Shown piece by piece: positions 1-9,058 of a DNA stretch of 64,000 bases (positions are counted from its first letter, which is position 1; each line of letters begins with the position of its first letter). The stretch lies in the NCBI GenBank assembly GCA_002298785.1, contig DBMR01000073.1, positions 42,592 through 106,591 on the forward strand. The letters run 5' to 3'. The position numbers and the translations under genes were made by a program. Origin of the DNA: Verrucomicrobia subdivision 3 bacterium UBA693. Its GTDB lineage: Bacteria; Verrucomicrobiota; Verrucomicrobiia; Limisphaerales; UBA8199. Under the pieces are notes generated by a model that was not told the origin of the DNA, made no database searches, and was given only the letters and a program-made list of their open reading frames with translations.

Positions 1-150
1 TTGCCGGTGTTGGTCTCCAGAGACTTCGGTGCGTTTTTCCTCGTGCCCCTGGGTTGTGTCTTCCTGCTCTGGTCCAGGTTCAGCTACCTTAGCGGCAAAC
101 AGATTTGCGAAGTGGAGCCTGGCAATAATCCTGGTGGTTCTTCCTCTTGA
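1..150 (+). CDS. C-terminal fragment of a probable membrane protein (cut by window edge)
   Basis: Frame 1 is open from the first base and stops at a TGA ending at base 150, giving a 49-residue tail. It contains one hydrophobic stretch (FGAFFLVPLGCVFLLW) followed by a short polar tail ending in GGSSS. This looks like the last transmembrane helix and cytoplasmic tail of a membrane protein whose beginning lies outside the window. No family can be recognised from so little. The alternative is that this is simply non-coding sequence that happens to be open. Confidence 0.4.
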   Translation: MPVLVSRDFGAFFLVPLGCVFLLWSRFSYLSGKQICEVEPGNNPGGSSS

Positions 151-237
151 GTTTACTGAGGCTTTTGTGAATACGCACTGGCAGATACCGTTTGAAACCA
201 CAGTCTGCGACATGCCAGCTCGCGAACGCAAATTTAT

Positions 238-1575
238 ATGTACCGTTTCAAATTACTGTTAGCCGGAGTACTGCTCGGCGCCACGACGCTGCCATTATCA
301 GCCCAGGTGGCCTTCAGCTTGAGTTCCTCACCCTCGGTCGGAAATAACCCGCGCGCGGTAATCGCCGTCGACGTGAATGGTGACGGCAAGCCGGATTTGG
401 TCAGCGCCAACCAGAATTCCATTACCGCCAACTCGCTCACCGTGCTGATCAACGATGGCGCCGGCGGCTTCCCAACTTCCGCAACGCTCAGCACGGGCAG
501 CCAACCGTATTCCGTGGCGGCGGCGGACTTCACCGGTGACGGCAAAATGGATTTGGTTTGTGCTAATTACGGCGGCAACTCCATCACGGTCTTCAGAAAC
601 AATGGCAGTGGCGGATTTTCCCCGTTGATCACGGTGCCGGTCGGCACCCGGCCGAAATCCGTCACCGTGGCGGACGTTAACTCCGATGGCCGCCCGGACA
701 TCATTTGCGCCAACAGTTCCAGTTCGACCCTGTCGATATTGCTGAATGAAGGAAGCGGGTACTATTTCACCTCTGTGGATTCCTCACCGGCCACCGGAAC
801 GGGGCCGGCCTGTGTTACCGCCGCCGACGTGAATGGCGACGGTAAGGTCGATTTGGTGGTCGCGAATTTGACCGACACCGTGCATGCCTTCACCGTCCTC
901 ACCAATGACGGCACCGGCAAGTTTGCCGCGGCACCGGTGCCGAATAACTTCTTCAAAACCTCCTGGGTCACCGTTGCCGACGTGAACCACGACGGCTTTA
1001 CCGACGTGATCTGCCTCGGTAGCGGCGCCACCGGGAATGCGGTTTCGATTTATACGAACAACGGCACCGGCGCCTTCACCCTCGCCTCTTCGGCAACCAC
1101 CGGCAGCACGCCTTACGCGGTGGCATCGGCGGACATTAACGGCGACGGCCACCTCGATCTCATTACCGCCAACCAGGGAAACAACACCATGACGATCCTG
1201 ACCAACAACGGCAGCGGAGGCTTTGCGTTGGCGCTTTCTCCCACGGTGGGCAGCGGCCCGGAATCACTCGCTGTCGGTGATGTGAACGGCGACGGCAAAC
1301 TGGACCTGATCACCTGCAACTGGAACAACGCCACGCTCTCAGTAATGACCAACAACACCGCACTCCCGCCCCCGCGGCTGGATATCACGAGAACCGCCAA
1401 CGCCCTGGTCGTGAAGTGGCCGTCGCCTTCCACCGGCTGGACCTTGATTCAGAATTCCGACCTGGCGACGTCCAATTGGTGGGCTCCCGGCGGCGTATTG
1501 GATGATGGCAATACCAAGAGCTTCACGCTCGGGCTACCCGCCGGGAATTCGTTCTTTCGCCTAACCAAGCCCTGA
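238..1575 (+). CDS. Secreted FG-GAP/VCBS repeat protein with C-terminal verrucomicrobial-type domain
   Basis: A 445-residue exported protein. Residues 1-23 form a signal peptide ending in LSAQ. Residues about 30-375 hold roughly seven FG-GAP/VCBS repeats, each with a calcium-binding type D-V-N-G-D-G-K motif (DVNGDGKPD, DFTGDGKMD, DVNSDGRPD, DVNGDGKVD, DVNHDGFTD, DINGDGHLD, DVNGDGKLD). They should fold as an integrin-like beta-propeller. The last about 70 residues form a separate beta-rich domain ending FFRLTKP, like the tails of two other secreted proteins in this window. No enzyme motif is seen, so a binding or surface role is inferred only. There is no Shine-Dalgarno sequence before the ATG. 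The gene stands alone and converges with the GH44 gene. Confidence 0.85.
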   Translation: MYRFKLLLAGVLLGATTLPLSAQVAFSLSSSPSVGNNPRAVIAVDVNGDGKPDLVSANQNSITANSLTVLINDGAGGFPTSATLSTGSQPYSVAAADFTGDGKMDLVCANYGGNSITVFRNNGSGGFSPLITVPVGTRPKSVTVADVNSDGRPDIICANSSSSTLSILLNEGSGYYFTSVDSSPATGTGPACVTAADVNGDGKVDLVVANLTDTVHAFTVLTNDGTGKFAAAPVPNNFFKTSWVTVADVNHDGFTDVICLGSGATGNAVSIYTNNGTGAFTLASSATTGSTPYAVASADINGDGHLDLITANQGNNTMTILTNNGSGGFALALSPTVGSGPESLAVGDVNGDGKLDLITCNWNNATLSVMTNNTALPPPRLDITRTANALVVKWPSPSTGWTLIQNSDLATSNWWAPGGVLDDGNTKSFTLGLPAGNSFFRLTKP

Positions 1576-1599
1576 CAGCGATCGGCTTGAAGACTGACG

Positions 1600-4212
1600 C
1601 TACGGCTGAAAAACAGTCACGCGGTAGTATTGTGGCAGGCTCCCGGGCGTCGCATCGCTCATTTGAATCGTGGCGCCAGTGCTGATCAGGATCTCCCCCA
1701 CGGGATTCCACGCGGCCGGTTGCAGACTCGCGGAACGCTGCAGCTGGTACTTCAGGTTGACCTGCGAATCGAACGCCAGCGTAAGGCCGCCCGCACCTCC
1801 GGTCCTGGGGGCGGCGCGGAGCGAGGGTGGGACCGGTGTGGCCGCCGGCAGCACAAAGAGCGTGACACTCTGCGGCGGCACCGCGTTGGTGACCGTGGCA
1901 CCGGAAAAGGTCAGGTCTCCCAACCGCGTGATGGTGTTGGCGGCGGTGAGCTGCCATACCTGGGCCGTGCCCGCGGGCGGAAAATTGGTGAGGTTCAAGC
2001 TGACCAGCGCCGCGGCTCCCAACTGCTTGTTGATGGCCATCACGGTCAGCGCCCCGTCCCCAGCCCGCACTGCGGCAAAGACCGCCAATTGATCCGGGTT
2101 GGACCCGATCGCGGATACACTCTGATCGCCGAACACGGATTTGTTACCGTCATAATTCCGATAAAGCTTCATCGCCTTGTAAGTGGGGGTGGATGACGCG
2201 GGCGTGGTCCACCGAGTCGCCAGGTCGAGCCCTTCTCGTCCAAATATTCCCAACAGATCGGCCTGGGCGGTGGCGCCGTTGATGTGATTCTCGGCATACC
2301 AGTTGTATTCGGTAATGCCAATTTTGGTGCCTGGGTAGTAGGTGGCCACCCAGTTTTTCATACGCGGGATGAGCTGAACGGGAGTGCCAATCCAGCTCTC
2401 GTCCACATATGTTGGATCCCAAAAGGAACGGGTTGACCGGTTGCGCAACAATTGAGTCGCCGTGCTGGTATCCGCGCCATTGTTATTGCGCTCGGCGCCT
2501 TCCGGGTAGCGGTGCAGCGTGAAATAGTCCAGCCAGCGCGTTCCCGTGGCGACTTCGCGCTGACGAAACTGGTCCAGCAACCAGCACACGTAATCGAGCG
2601 AGCCGTTGGTGCTGCGGTCCGGCAGATAGCCCCAGCCGTATTTGCCACCGTATTGCAGGTCCGCCCCGCTGTAAAAGTAGCCTGACCACCCGAACTCCTC
2701 CGGCCCCCAGATTTGCGCCGCGGGCTCGATCTCCCTCACCTTGGCGGCGTAATCGAACATCCGATCCCGAATCTCCCGCCGGCTCGCGCCGTTGGGGTGC
2801 ACATCCTGGTGGGTCGAATGCCAGATACTGTGCTCATTATCCAGAATGTAATGCCTGACGCCGCCGTTGGTGGCCGCGCCAAACCGATTCGTCAAATGCT
2901 GCACGAACGCCCGTTGGAACTGGGAATTCGTGGGGAAATTCGCGTCGTTGGGATCATTCCAGGTGATGGGAGTGCTGTTCGTCACCGAAATACCGTTCCC
3001 GGCGTCGGGCATCCATTGGGAATCGTTGCCGGTCTGGGGACCATATTTGGCAATGGAATAGCTGGCCAGCTTGCCCCGGCTGGCTCCGAGCCTGGGCATC
3101 CACTCAATCATCGGAATGGTCAGCGCCGGCAACGCTCCGCCGGCTTTGGTGCTGGTCACGAAATCATCCGCCGCCGCACCAGCCGTTGCCGGCGTGTCCC
3201 CGATGCTCTGGAAATACCAGTCCGCCGCATGATTGTGGGCGTTCAGTTGCCAGTTATAGCGAGTCTCGGAGTTGCCGCCCGATCGGTTGATCGTGAAATT
3301 CAAATCCGCCAGGTCGGCTGCCGAGGCGAATGCCGTGCCGTAAATCAACGGGCTGATCGAGTGCCGGTTCAAACGGACGTTGATGGTCACCGAAAACGCC
3401 GTGTTCGAGGCGAGGATAATATTCGCCGGGGCTGAATCGCGCGTCGCGGTCCCGTCGTAAGTCACCCGGGCGGTCACCGCGTAACTGCCCGGAGCGCCTC
3501 CACTCCAGGTTCCGTTGTAAGGAGGCACGGTCGCCTCGGCCACGGGTGAGCCGCCCGCGAGGAACTGGACTTTATTGATCGTGTGGCCGTTGGTAGTCAC
3601 CACCGCGGCCAAAGGCACCGAAGCCGGCGAGGTGTAAACCGCGCCTTCAACCGGGGCGGTCAGCGCCACGGCAGGCAACACCACCGGGTTGGCGACCAAC
3701 TTCAGGTCGTCCAGGTAGAAGACCGGCAGCGCGGATCCGCTGCGGCTTTGGAGGTTGAACCGGCTGAAATTGGGCCGGTTGGCCACTCCCAGGCTGGCCA
3801 AAGAAAGAGTGATTTGCCGCCAGGAATTGGTGGGCAACGGATCGAGATCCACGCTCGGCTGAGGCACCCCGCTCAGTTCGGCGTAAACCCGCAGGAGTTG
3901 GCCGCCCGTAGGCCCGCCATGCACCCAAAACGACAAATCGGTGTATGGACTGGTATCTATATCGGCGTGATGCAGGGAGAACCCGGCATAACCGCCGGTC
4001 ATCGTCGCGCTGATGGCGGCGGCTCCACCATGCACTTTCGCAGTGCTGCTGAAATCCAGGGTCGTGCTCCAACTCCAATTTTCCCAGTTGTTCTGCAACG
4101 AGTCGGTGTAGATGTTCAGGTCGGTTTGCGCCCAACCAGTAGTCACCGACAGCCAACCTCCAGCCAACAGGCAACAAACCATTCGCAACGCTTTTCGCAT
4201 AAATAGCAGCAT
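1600..4212 (-). CDS. Secreted glycoside hydrolase family 44 beta-glucanase with CBM-like and Ig-like domains
   Basis: An 871-residue exported multidomain enzyme expected to cut cellulose, xyloglucan or related beta-glucans outside the cell. Domains in order: signal peptide (about 1-28, ending GWAQ), a beta-sandwich CBM-like module (about 30-180), an Ig-like module (about 185-270), a GH44 catalytic domain (about 285-780) and a beta-rich tail ending YYRVTVFQP. The GH44 acid/base is E460 in YILDNEHSIW and the nucleophile is E635 in GITEYNW. The 175-residue spacing suits the family. The start MLLFMRK at 4212 is chosen because it yields a good signal peptide. MRKALR at 4200 is equally possible. 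The longer frame upstream runs into the preceding gene and is arginine-rich, so it is not coding. It probably shares an operon with the propeller/alpha-barrel gene 38 bases upstream. Confidence 0.88.
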   Translation of the reverse strand: MLLFMRKALRMVCCLLAGGWLSVTTGWAQTDLNIYTDSLQNNWENWSWSTTLDFSSTAKVHGGAAAISATMTGGYAGFSLHHADIDTSPYTDLSFWVHGGPTGGQLLRVYAELSGVPQPSVDLDPLPTNSWRQITLSLASLGVANRPNFSRFNLQSRSGSALPVFYLDDLKLVANPVVLPAVALTAPVEGAVYTSPASVPLAAVVTTNGHTINKVQFLAGGSPVAEATVPPYNGTWSGGAPGSYAVTARVTYDGTATRDSAPANIILASNTAFSVTINVRLNRHSISPLIYGTAFASAADLADLNFTINRSGGNSETRYNWQLNAHNHAADWYFQSIGDTPATAGAAADDFVTSTKAGGALPALTIPMIEWMPRLGASRGKLASYSIAKYGPQTGNDSQWMPDAGNGISVTNSTPITWNDPNDANFPTNSQFQRAFVQHLTNRFGAATNGGVRHYILDNEHSIWHSTHQDVHPNGASRREIRDRMFDYAAKVREIEPAAQIWGPEEFGWSGYFYSGADLQYGGKYGWGYLPDRSTNGSLDYVCWLLDQFRQREVATGTRWLDYFTLHRYPEGAERNNNGADTSTATQLLRNRSTRSFWDPTYVDESWIGTPVQLIPRMKNWVATYYPGTKIGITEYNWYAENHINGATAQADLLGIFGREGLDLATRWTTPASSTPTYKAMKLYRNYDGNKSVFGDQSVSAIGSNPDQLAVFAAVRAGDGALTVMAINKQLGAAALVSLNLTNFPPAGTAQVWQLTAANTITRLGDLTFSGATVTNAVPPQSVTLFVLPAATPVPPSLRAAPRTGGAGGLTLAFDSQVNLKYQLQRSASLQPAAWNPVGEILISTGATIQMSDATPGSLPQYYRVTVFQP

Positions 4213-4250
4213 GGCAGATCTGCCGCACGAATGCAGCCCTTTCTCGATAG

Positions 4251-6635
4251 CTATTTTTCCCATGCACCCACCGGACGAGGCGGCCCTTGGTACGGAGCCG
4301 CGACGCGCCGGGTGCGATCCGACCGGGCACTGATGGTGGTCAGGGCGGGATCTGTGGTTTTCGGAGCTTCGATAAAACCATAATAGCGGCCCATCCAATA
4401 GTCCTCGAGCCAGCCGATGGGCGGGGTGACGCCGTGACCGCCCTCGCCCCCGTCGTATTGCAGGGCGGAGCGGCTGCCCCATTTCGCTTCGGATTCACGG
4501 GGCGAGATGGCCCGAGTGCCGCCTGCATACGGCACATAACCGCGCCGGGGAAACAAATCGTGCCGATGCGAATTATGATAATAATGATTCACCAGGTCGA
4601 GAGACCATTCGCGCAGATGCTGAACCGCTTGCGGCGCCTCGCAATCGTTCCCGGTTAACGCGCCGTAGGTGAAATTGAAGAATGGCACCTGCTGCATGCG
4701 TTGTACTTCCCAGCTTCGTTCCAGGCTGCGCCTGTAAATCGATTTCAGTTCCGGATCGCGTGCGTAACGCAGAATCGTGTAATAACACCAAAAGCCCAGT
4801 TCATCGTCCCAGGGCACAATCGAATCCGGCGGGAACGTCATTTTCTGCCGAACGGTGTAAGTGTGGTAGCGCCATTTGAGCAACTGCTGCAAGCCTGCCT
4901 CGTACTTTGCCTCGCCGGTCAACGCGAAAGCCGCGGTCACATAAGTTTGAGCCTCCAGTCCGTTCAAGCCCCGTGACTCAAAACCATAAGGACGCAGCAG
5001 ATATTCCGGGTCCCATCGACCCCAGCGTGTCGGTTTCCCGTCCATATCCCGCAGGACCCAGCCATTGTCAATGATATGGGAGGTGATTCCGGCGATGTGC
5101 TCCCGCGCGCGTTCCTTTTCTCGCCCTTTTGCCGCCAGATCATGGAACACACAGACCGCGTAGTAGTGCCCGTTCACTTCGTCACTCGAGGTGTCGCCTT
5201 TCCAAATCCACAGGCCGTCTTCGGTGGGGTACCACTTCGCCGGTAACGGTCCCGAGCCGCGGGTCGAGCGCTGCCCCTGGTCGCCCTTCACCGACCACAC
5301 CGAACGCGCGATGAAGCCGGGTTTGCGAGTAATGTCGCCCAGCCACACCATGGCCCGAAAGGCTTCCAGCGCTTCCGCGCGGGCCTGTTCATCACCAGTC
5401 GCGGCATATTTGAAAGACATTGCCGCCAGGTAATGCGCCGTGTTGCCACCGTCGTTATCGCTGATCTCCCGCCACCAACGCTCTTTGTCCCCAGCCCAAT
5501 ACAACTTGTGCACAAATCCCAGCCGCTTGAAGCCCCATTCCTCGAGTTCCCGCTCAAAATAGGCCGCCTTCCTGGCCAGTGTATAAGGTTCGTAGCGAAT
5601 GATGCCCAGTCCGCCATCCGTGGCGATACAGACGAGCCGATCGACCACCGCGATGGCCCGGACGTAATCCCCGGGCAACCAATGTTGCGCCCCGAAATAG
5701 TGAAGCTCGTCGTTCACCATGCGGATCGCTCCACGCGAAGTGCCGATCCACAGGTCGTCCCCAAATCCGGCCGCCAGGCAGGTCGTGTCTTCATACGGCA
5801 AGCCTTCGGGGCCACGCAAGGTCGTCAAAGCCATCCCTCGCAGCACGCCCAGGCCACGATCGGTGCTCACGAAAAGACGGCTGCCTTGCACCTTCAAATC
5901 ACGCGTGACCGGGGATGGTAAAGCCCCCCAATCCACCGGATCGGTCACGTAGGTCTTCCCTTCGAGCAACGCCAACCCGCCCCGGCGCAATACATATAAC
6001 GTGCCGCTGTAAGAAGCCAGGCGTTCCACCGGCCCAACCTCCACCGGGTCGGCCAGCAATTGCGTGAAATCCTCCATCACCACCGAGGTGTCGCTCGATT
6101 GATACCCGCCCGCGGGCTTGAGATTCACAAAGGCCTGGCCATCAAATCGGAACAGGTCATTCTCGGTAGCGCCGTAAACCTGTCCTTCGTGGAGGCAAAA
6201 GTCCTTGAACGCATGCTCATGCACGCGGGTCCACTTGCCTTCGGTGTTCCGAAATGTTCCTTTCGCCCCGGCTACCCACAGCGCACCTCCCAAAGAAACC
6301 AGTCGCGAGATTCCCTCAGGACTCTCGGAGGCCATGGTCAATTTGCCGTCCTGCACCAGGTTCAAGACCCCATCCACGACGGCATAGATTGCGCCCTGAT
6401 CAATCGCCACTGCGGTGACGGGCTTCGTGGTGGGGATTTTCTCTCCGACCTCCTGCATATACACAGTGTCTGGAACCGGCTTCCACAGCCGAGTGAAGGT
6501 GGCTGGAGCCGACTGGGCTGGATCCTGCGCCAGAGAAACTGAAAGAAATCCCAACCCACAGACAGTCGCGAAAAGCAGCAGGGTGAACCTCCTCAAATGC
6601 AAAACGAGTTGAAAGACCCGGGTGTGGTGCTTCAT
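4251..6635 (-). CDS. Secreted beta-propeller plus alpha/alpha-barrel protein, possible glycosidase
   Basis: A 794-residue exported protein with a signal peptide over residues 1-37. Residues about 50-340 carry propeller-like repeats (LRVLRGM, DDLWIGTSRGAIRMV, RLVCIATDGGLGIIRY), resembling the two-component-regulator propeller or sugar-lyase propeller type. Residues about 360-780 are helical and rich in aromatic residues (ERWWREISDNDGGNT, GLWIWKGDTSSDEVNGHYY, RWGRWDPEYLL). This is typical of alpha/alpha-toroid glycosidases or lyases, though I cannot name the family. It lies just upstream of the GH44 glucanase on the same strand, which supports a role in polysaccharide breakdown. ATG 6635 is preferred over an in-frame TTG at 6644. 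The 12-base tandem repeats at 6738-6761 lie about 100 bases upstream. Confidence 0.72.
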   Translation of the reverse strand: MKHHTRVFQLVLHLRRFTLLLFATVCGLGFLSVSLAQDPAQSAPATFTRLWKPVPDTVYMQEVGEKIPTTKPVTAVAIDQGAIYAVVDGVLNLVQDGKLTMASESPEGISRLVSLGGALWVAGAKGTFRNTEGKWTRVHEHAFKDFCLHEGQVYGATENDLFRFDGQAFVNLKPAGGYQSSDTSVVMEDFTQLLADPVEVGPVERLASYSGTLYVLRRGGLALLEGKTYVTDPVDWGALPSPVTRDLKVQGSRLFVSTDRGLGVLRGMALTTLRGPEGLPYEDTTCLAAGFGDDLWIGTSRGAIRMVNDELHYFGAQHWLPGDYVRAIAVVDRLVCIATDGGLGIIRYEPYTLARKAAYFERELEEWGFKRLGFVHKLYWAGDKERWWREISDNDGGNTAHYLAAMSFKYAATGDEQARAEALEAFRAMVWLGDITRKPGFIARSVWSVKGDQGQRSTRGSGPLPAKWYPTEDGLWIWKGDTSSDEVNGHYYAVCVFHDLAAKGREKERAREHIAGITSHIIDNGWVLRDMDGKPTRWGRWDPEYLLRPYGFESRGLNGLEAQTYVTAAFALTGEAKYEAGLQQLLKWRYHTYTVRQKMTFPPDSIVPWDDELGFWCYYTILRYARDPELKSIYRRSLERSWEVQRMQQVPFFNFTYGALTGNDCEAPQAVQHLREWSLDLVNHYYHNSHRHDLFPRRGYVPYAGGTRAISPRESEAKWGSRSALQYDGGEGGHGVTPPIGWLEDYWMGRYYGFIEAPKTTDPALTTISARSDRTRRVAAPYQGPPRPVGAWEK

Positions 6636-6737
6636 AGGCGGCAAGATGGCGTCGCCAGAATTGTGGGTAAAGCAGAAAGCCGCGCCACGGCACCCAAATC
6701 GCGCGCCCGCCCCCGGGAGTCCAGGTCCAAGCCGCGT

Positions 6738-6761
6738 CCGGGGTGTACACCGGGGTGTACA
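6738..6761. repeat. Perfect tandem repeat of CCGGGGTGTACA, possible operator
   Basis: Two identical abutting 12-base units (6738-6749 and 6750-6761) each contain TGTACA, and the first junction also forms the palindrome GTGTACAC. The site lies about 100 bases upstream of the minus-strand glycosidase operon start and directly after the terminator of the PEP-CTERM gene. The spacing and symmetry suit a dimeric regulator site. No regulator gene is adjacent, so the function is inferred. Confidence 0.5.
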
Positions 6762-6766
6762 GTTAA

Positions 6767-6795
6767 AAAGGCGTGAAGGAAACCTTCACGCCTTT
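6767..6795 (-). terminator. Rho-independent terminator of the PEP-CTERM/CHRD gene
   Basis: A perfect 13-base-pair stem (AAAGGCGTGAAGG with CCTTCACGCCTTT) encloses a 3-base loop. In the minus-strand transcript the stem runs into CTTTTTAACT, a short U-tract. It sits 26 bases past the stop codon of the minus-strand gene ending at 6822. This is the clearest intrinsic terminator in the window. Confidence 0.9.
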
Positions 6796-6821
6796 GGCAA
6801 AGCACAAATTAGCAAGCGGTA

Positions 6822-7376
6822 TTACCGGCGGCGAATCAGGAGCATCAGTCCGAGCCCGGCGGCAACAAAGACGAACGTGCTCGGTTCAGGAATGGTCACC
6901 GGCACCAGTTGCCCGCGGATCTCGCCGCCCGGGAAAAGTGTGGAGTGAATATTGATGTAGAGATCGCTGGACCACAGCGCGTTTTCCAACGCCGGACTAA
7001 AGGGAACCGAGCCGCTGAAGTAACCGGCATTGGGACCGATGGCCAAATGAATCGGGCTAAGATCGATTACCACCGGACCGGCCACACCGACCGGTGCCTG
7101 ATGAATATGTGCCGCCGTGTACGAGCCCTGCAACGGATTCAGGCCGAAGAAACCGTAAGCCAGGTTCACGTTCAACACTCCCAGCCCGCTATCATAGCTC
7201 AAACCCGCACCCGCAGTGCCCCCCGTGGCGGTGCTCGCGTTGGGTGGCGTCTCCAGCAAACCGTTCAGGGTTCCCGTGCCCAAATTGGTGCTGTTAAGAC
7301 CGATTTGGTAAGTGCCCGCGAATGTGGAAGTAGCGCAGAGTATCCCTAACAACGTTGTGATTAGTTGCTTTTTCAT
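6822..7376 (-). CDS. CHRD-domain protein with PEP-CTERM sorting signal
   Basis: A 184-residue exported protein. A short signal peptide (MKKQLITTLLGILCATSTFA) is followed by a CHRD domain (about 25-155), recognisable from AHIHQAP, the alternating LNVNLAY strands and the closing SDLYINIHSTLFPGGEIRGQL. The tail VTIPEPSTFVFVAAGLGLML followed by IRRR is a classic PEP-CTERM signal: PEP motif, hydrophobic helix, basic end. It is cleaved and sorted by an exosortase in bacteria that make extracellular polysaccharide. No exosortase is visible in this window. The ATG at 7376 is chosen over upstream extensions because it gives a clean signal peptide. About 270 AT-richer bases upstream separate it from the next gene and probably hold its promoter. 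A terminator follows. Confidence 0.9.
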   Translation of the reverse strand: MKKQLITTLLGILCATSTFAGTYQIGLNSTNLGTGTLNGLLETPPNASTATGGTAGAGLSYDSGLGVLNVNLAYGFFGLNPLQGSYTAAHIHQAPVGVAGPVVIDLSPIHLAIGPNAGYFSGSVPFSPALENALWSSDLYINIHSTLFPGGEIRGQLVPVTIPEPSTFVFVAAGLGLMLLIRRR

Positions 7377-7648
7377 GTCTGTCTTAGGACTACTTTTCCA
7401 CGAAAATTGGTTATTCGTCAATAGAAATTGCAAACAATTTTTGCGAAATTCGTTAAGCAGTGTTTCGCCTATGCAGCCCAACGCCCTGGACTCAGACCCC
7501 GATAATAAACATTTCGGGCCCTTGGACTGGCGGAACACATACTACCAGCCGGAGAACCCGAACATAACCCCACCGCTGGCGCTGATTTACGTGCATCTAA
7601 CCTTCTCGACCCCACTTGGAACCATGGTGAAGTCCACCCGAGATTCTG

Positions 7649-8650
7649 TCAGCGCCACCAGGTGTTCCAGAATTCCTGGGCCCGTTGTTCTCCGAGGCGC
7701 TGGCGGAGGCTGGCCTGCATCGGTTCCTGCAAGTTGCCCGGATCGTTCTGACCCGAAGCCCGCAACCGCGCCAGCATTTCGTCATAGGCCTGCCATTCCT
7801 GGAATAGGATTTGAAACTCCGCCGGGGTCGGGTTGAACTTAACGGCGCCGCGCCGCAGGTTGTCCGCAGTCCAGGAGGTGGTCATCTCGACGAACTGATA
7901 CTCCTCGGGAGTCAACAGGGCCTGCAGTTGCGTGCGCTTGCGATCGTAGTTCTCCAGCACCTGGAGGCGATCCGCCGTGTTCTCATAAAGGTTCTGACCA
8001 TTGGCCAGGTTCCGGACCTGCTGCTCGGTGTCCGCGTATTGCGCGAGGATGCTTCTTACGGCCGTGCGCTTTTCCGGGGTGAGCGCCGAGAGCTGCTGAT
8101 CCAGCTCGGCCAGTTTCCATTCCTGGGCGGTCGAGGGAGGGATGAATTTGTCGCCCAACAGCTCTTTCATGGCCCAGGTCATCTCGTCGTCTATTTCCCG
8201 GCGTTTCCGCTCGAATTCACTGCGCGCGGCGCTGTCGGCCGGCGTAGCGCTCCAGTAGTTGAATCCCTCATACCGTTTGGCCAGCACCTCCGCCCGTTTT
8301 GGAGCGTAACTCTGCATCAGGTCCGCCGAGACGATATCGCGGACGGTCTGATCCGGGCAGCCAATCTGCCGCAGGTTGTTGAGGAACGACCGATAATCCT
8401 CGGATTCAACCTGCTTCCAGTTGAAAGCGGGACGGGCGGCGGAAGGGTTGGGATTCTGGAAGGAACGTGGTGAAGGGCCGGTCTTCGCCAATGATCCCAC
8501 GGGGCCGTTGGTAAGCCCGGAGGCGCTGTCCCCGCGCGGTTTAGCCGCGGGCAATCCCTCGCGTTCGAGCAAGCGGACCTGCCAGACCGCCAGCCCCATG
8601 AACGCGGCGCCCGCAAGCAACAACAGGCCAAGTAAGGAACGACCGCTCAT
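7649..8650 (-). CDS. Membrane-anchored hypothetical protein, helical
   Basis: A 333-residue protein with one N-terminal transmembrane helix (SLLGLLLLAGAAFMGLAVW), a proline/serine-rich linker (about 35-75) and a long charged helical region to the end (EFERKRREIDDEMTWAMKEL, LQVLENYDRKRTQLQALLTP). The conserved-looking segment RQIGCPDQTVRDIVSADL is of a type I associate with uncharacterised verrucomicrobial membrane proteins. No catalytic motif is visible. The helical body probably lies in the periplasm. It is the last gene of a minus-strand group, starting 9 bases after the cytidine deaminase stop. Function unknown. Confidence 0.75.
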   Translation of the reverse strand: MSGRSLLGLLLLAGAAFMGLAVWQVRLLEREGLPAAKPRGDSASGLTNGPVGSLAKTGPSPRSFQNPNPSAARPAFNWKQVESEDYRSFLNNLRQIGCPDQTVRDIVSADLMQSYAPKRAEVLAKRYEGFNYWSATPADSAARSEFERKRREIDDEMTWAMKELLGDKFIPPSTAQEWKLAELDQQLSALTPEKRTAVRSILAQYADTEQQVRNLANGQNLYENTADRLQVLENYDRKRTQLQALLTPEEYQFVEMTTSWTADNLRRGAVKFNPTPAEFQILFQEWQAYDEMLARLRASGQNDPGNLQEPMQASLRQRLGEQRAQEFWNTWWR

Positions 8651-8659
8651 AAGCCGTGG

Positions 8660-9058
8660 TCAAAACGTGACAAACGCTTCCGGCAGCAGTTCTTTAACCG
8701 TGAGCTCCCTGACGGTGGCCAGGTCGTCGATGTCGGCCACCCAAACCACGGCGTCGGGAGCATACTCGGCGAGCAACTGACGGCAGGCGCCGCATGGCAT
8801 GGCGCCGCCGGGCGCCCTCGCCACCACAGCGACGGCCGCAAAGTCGCGCTTGCCCGAGGTGAGCGCACGGAACAGGGCCACCCGCTCGGCGCAGCAGGTC
8901 AGGCCGTAACTGGCGCTTTCGACATTGGCGCCAGGGATGATCTCGCCGTCTCGGGTCAACAATGCGGCGCCAACCTGGAACTGCGAGTAAGGGGCAACCG
9001 CGCGGCGGCGCGCCCGGACTGCGCGTTGAATGAGCTCAGTGCGTCTATTCGGAGCCAT
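8660..9058 (-). CDS. cdd: Cytidine deaminase
   Basis: A 132-residue cytosolic enzyme, close to the family's usual length, which converts cytidine and deoxycytidine to uridine and deoxyuridine in pyrimidine salvage. It has the expected zinc-site motifs: CAERVALFRAL, with the Cys ligand and catalytic Glu, and PCGACRQLLAEY, with the two further Cys ligands. The substrate-binding NVESASYG segment precedes them. Its start overlaps the end of the purine nucleoside phosphorylase gene by 14 bases, so the two salvage genes are very likely translated from one message. Confidence 0.95.
   Translation of the reverse strand: MAPNRRTELIQRAVRARRRAVAPYSQFQVGAALLTRDGEIIPGANVESASYGLTCCAERVALFRALTSGKRDFAAVAVVARAPGGAMPCGACRQLLAEYAPDAVVWVADIDDLATVRELTVKELLPEAFVTF

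Noticed and set aside
29..262. Plus-strand open frame of 77 codons before the FG-GAP gene
   Set aside because: Overlaps the start of the FG-GAP gene, has no family sequence, and frame 1 is the more protein-like frame in the first 150 bases.
4213..4482. Upstream extension of the GH44 gene
   Set aside because: Arginine-rich, overlaps the coding end of the propeller protein, and would bury the signal peptide.
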